A model generated the notes under the pieces. The model worked only from the letters and a program-made list of their open reading frames with translations. It ran no database searches and had not been told where the DNA came from. Source: a virus. From it: DNA of 26,046 bases. Location of the stretch: positions 1 to 26,046 of the IMG/VR virus record IMGVR_UViG_3300036985_002547. One strand, 5' to 3'. Shown here piece after piece: positions 24,613 through 26,046 of this stretch. The position numbers and the translations under genes were made by a program. Numbering within the stretch: position 1 is the stretch's first letter; each line of letters opens with the position of its first letter.

Positions 24613-26035
24613 ACTCGACCTCCGAGGAGTCTTGAGGTGAGGTCTGCGCGAGTGTCACTTGACCATAGTCACCGATTCTCTCACCCTTCCAGAAATCATA
24701 CATCAGACGTGCCGCAGGGTTCTTAGCATCTACCTTCTGTCGATAAATCTCTTGCTCTGAGAATAAGGCCGCTGACTTCATATGCCATAGATTAGCAGAC
24801 GGGCCGACTGCCGAGCCTGTGACTGCTTTGACCTTCTTCGCTGCTTCGCTGTAGTCAGCCACGACACGCATAACCCCGGCGACGGGATCCCACTCGGAGG
24901 ACACCACAGTAAGGTCGCCCGGGCGTAGCACGATCTCGTCGTATCCAACGTCGCCTGCGTGAACTCCCTTAGGCGCTCGAATCGTCCACTCTACGTGTAT
25001 CTTGCCCGGGTCTTCATACCTTCGATCATAGCCAGTTTTTGTTATTGACTGAGTAGACATAAACCCTCGTTGTTCTATTACCTGCCCGGGGAAGAGTTCC
25101 ATCGCGTCATTGACTAGCAGTTCCGTAGTACGACTCAGCACCGCATCCTCAGCTAGTGTTCCCTCCGTAAGGTGATTAGTCAGGCCTATCATCTGTTTCG
25201 TAGCAGCGTCTAGGGGCTCGCCCGAACGCATCGCCGCGTTCATTTCTAATGTCGGGGTATCGGCTACGACGTACCGTTCACGCGCACGCAGAAATCGGGT
25301 TGTAGTGCGGTCAGGCTCTCCGTCGATCTTGTAACCCTGCTCTACTCGTCGTTCTGCCCATCGCAGGGAGTCCGGATCTATCGCATCCTGCTGAACAAAC
25401 TTGAGCGTCATACGCTTGTTGGCTATCTCGTTCAGTTCATCGCTGACAGGTCTGATTTTCATCTCGTTTAGCCTATAAAGCATCTGTTCCTGATAATCTT
25501 GACCTCTGTTCTTGAAGGCTGTTGAGTTCACTTCCTTTAAGCGAGCGCGATATTCACGGTACATCTCTCGAGTCTCTTTCTTGAGAGCGTTGCTTCTGTC
25601 TGTCAGTTGTGTCAGTTCTGCCGCTTCGGACTCTGTCAGTACCCTCTTGATTACTCCTGAGGATTCCTGCAGGCTTGGGCTTACTACTCCCTTCGCTAGC
25701 TGTTCGGCCGCTTCCTTCTGTGCTTTCTCGTAGGCCTCAATGTTTGCCCTGTTTTGCTTCTTAAATCTTGCGATACGGTCAGCCTGACTTGAGCCTTCGT
25801 CCACTACCTCTTTCAGCGGAGCAAGCCGGGGTCCTCCGACCGGAGGCTTCCAGCCGAACACCTTGGCGTATTCCTGTGTTGCCACGTTCTTGCTCTTACC
25901 ACCTGAGGCATAGAAATCCGTAAAACATTCGGCATAGGCTTCAAACGCATTTGTTCTACCGTATCTTGAAAGTTCTGACCCGTCTTTGAAGTCCTCAAAG
26001 AGTCGAGTCAGAACTTTCAAGATACGGTAGAACAA
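24605..26035 (-). CDS. Head-associated protein with C-terminal ADP-ribosyltransferase, 5' end missing
   Basis: The frame runs off the reliable sequence at about 26010; the apparent TTG start at 26035 lies in the terminal inverted copy, so the N-terminus is not real. The first reliable part (ELSRYGRTNAFEAYAECFTD) resembles the region after HExxH in zinc metallopeptidase domains of phage/toxin proteins (S.YA.TN..E.FAE.F), where the Glu can bind zinc; HExxH itself would lie off the edge. Residues ~95-250 are helical. Residues ~295-385 are an ART domain: LSRTTELL (Arg302), QRGFMSTQSI (ST at 327-328), TIRAPKGVHAG, then GYDEIVLRPGDLTVV (Glu367). Probably modifies host proteins on injection. Confidence 0.72.
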   Translation of the reverse strand: MFYRILKVLTRLFEDFKDGSELSRYGRTNAFEAYAECFTDFYASGGKSKNVATQEYAKVFGWKPPVGGPRLAPLKEVVDEGSSQADRIARFKKQNRANIEAYEKAQKEAAEQLAKGVVSPSLQESSGVIKRVLTESEAAELTQLTDRSNALKKETREMYREYRARLKEVNSTAFKNRGQDYQEQMLYRLNEMKIRPVSDELNEIANKRMTLKFVQQDAIDPDSLRWAERRVEQGYKIDGEPDRTTTRFLRARERYVVADTPTLEMNAAMRSGEPLDAATKQMIGLTNHLTEGTLAEDAVLSRTTELLVNDAMELFPGQVIEQRGFMSTQSITKTGYDRRYEDPGKIHVEWTIRAPKGVHAGDVGYDEIVLRPGDLTVVSSEWDPVAGVMRVVADYSEAAKKVKAVTGSAVGPSANLWHMKSAALFSEQEIYRQKVDAKNPAARLMYDFWKGERIGDYGQVTLAQTSPQDSSEVEYA

Positions 26036-26046
26036 ATGCGTTTGAA
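25940..26046. repeat. Perfect 40-bp inverted repeat at the contig end
   Basis: Bases 25940-25979 are the exact reverse complement of 26007-26046, with a 27-base loop that itself holds CTTTGA/TCAAAG (25984-25989 and 25995-26000). The second arm ends exactly at the window edge. The loop sequence GAGTCGAGTCA ends with GTCA, complementary to TGAC at the arm start, as expected if a strand folded back and copied itself. Confidence 0.9.

Noticed and set aside
25940-26046. Covalently closed hairpin telomere of a linear phage genome
   Set aside because: The repeat lies within a coding frame whose sequence continues in the inner arm, and the outer arm stops at the contig edge with a short complement at the turn, which fits a fold-back artefact better. 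No protelomerase is present in the window.

Overview
This window looks like the structural half of a tailed double-stranded DNA phage with a long, non-contractile tail (siphovirus), probably infecting an actinobacterium. Every gene I can support lies on the minus strand, so transcription runs right to left. The phage call rests on a capsid maturation protease, major capsid protein, major tail protein, head-tail adaptors, a frameshifted tail assembly chaperone, tape measure, Dit-like and Gp37-like tail proteins, collar-domain fibres and an endolysin/holin set. The actinobacterial call is inference. It rests on the WYDNP...GHLAVWGQCH type of protease, the Cys-rich adaptor and tail proteins of actinophage type, the small MGCGC protein, frequent GTG starts, and a secreted PA14 protein with a Thr-rich linker. 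Terminase and portal genes are not in the window.

Layout in transcription order (right to left). (1) 26046-24367: the 3' part of a large head-associated protein ending in an ADP-ribosyltransferase domain, then a small unknown. The last ~36-40 bases of the contig are an inverted copy of nearby sequence and are probably an assembly or amplification fold-back. (2) 24364-21726: a secreted PA14/Thr-rich protein, then a tightly overlapping lysis cassette: a 56-aa membrane protein, a lipoprotein, two holin candidates and an M15-type endolysin. (3) 21635-20221: a self-contained unit with its own promoter (P-B), four small unknown genes and a strong terminator, resembling a moron. (4) 20169-12965: protease, small MGCGC protein, a promoter (P-MCP), capsid, a second capsid-like protein, major tail protein, head-tail and tail-completion proteins. 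(5) 12968-8994: a collagen-like fibre, a tail-assembly chaperone of APC type, and a glycosyltransferase with TPRs. (6) 8984-3301: coiled-coil membrane protein, HK97-gp10-like protein, tail chaperone with a -1 frameshift, tape measure, Dit-like and Gp37-like proteins. (7) 3303-943: a 10-bp-periodic repeat array, two more collar-domain proteins and an unknown. (8) 940-1: promoter P-A and small unknowns running off the left edge.

The most interesting structure is regulatory. P-A (866-940) and P-B (21561-21635) are 72/75 identical although 20 kb apart. Each has good -35 and -10 hexamers 17 bp apart, a GC-rich inverted repeat filling the spacer, and an AT-rich box AAAAGATTTCTAAA exactly 18 bp upstream of the -35. 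The promoter before the capsid gene carries the same box at the same 18 bp distance but lacks the spacer palindrome. This suggests a phage-specific activator common to all three units and a repressor acting only on the small-gene units. A second notable element is an array of about 18 TGATTACTGC-like units of 9-10 bp (3127-3303) that begins with the stop codon of one tail gene and ends in the -35 of the putative promoter of the next.

How the genes work together: protease, capsid, capsid-like and adaptor proteins build the head; chaperone, tape measure, major tail and tip proteins build the tail; three collar-domain proteins and a glycosyltransferase shape the host-contact surface; the lysis cassette releases progeny. 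No intergenic gap exceeds about 210 bases. No tRNA, integrase, transposase or CRISPR array was seen.
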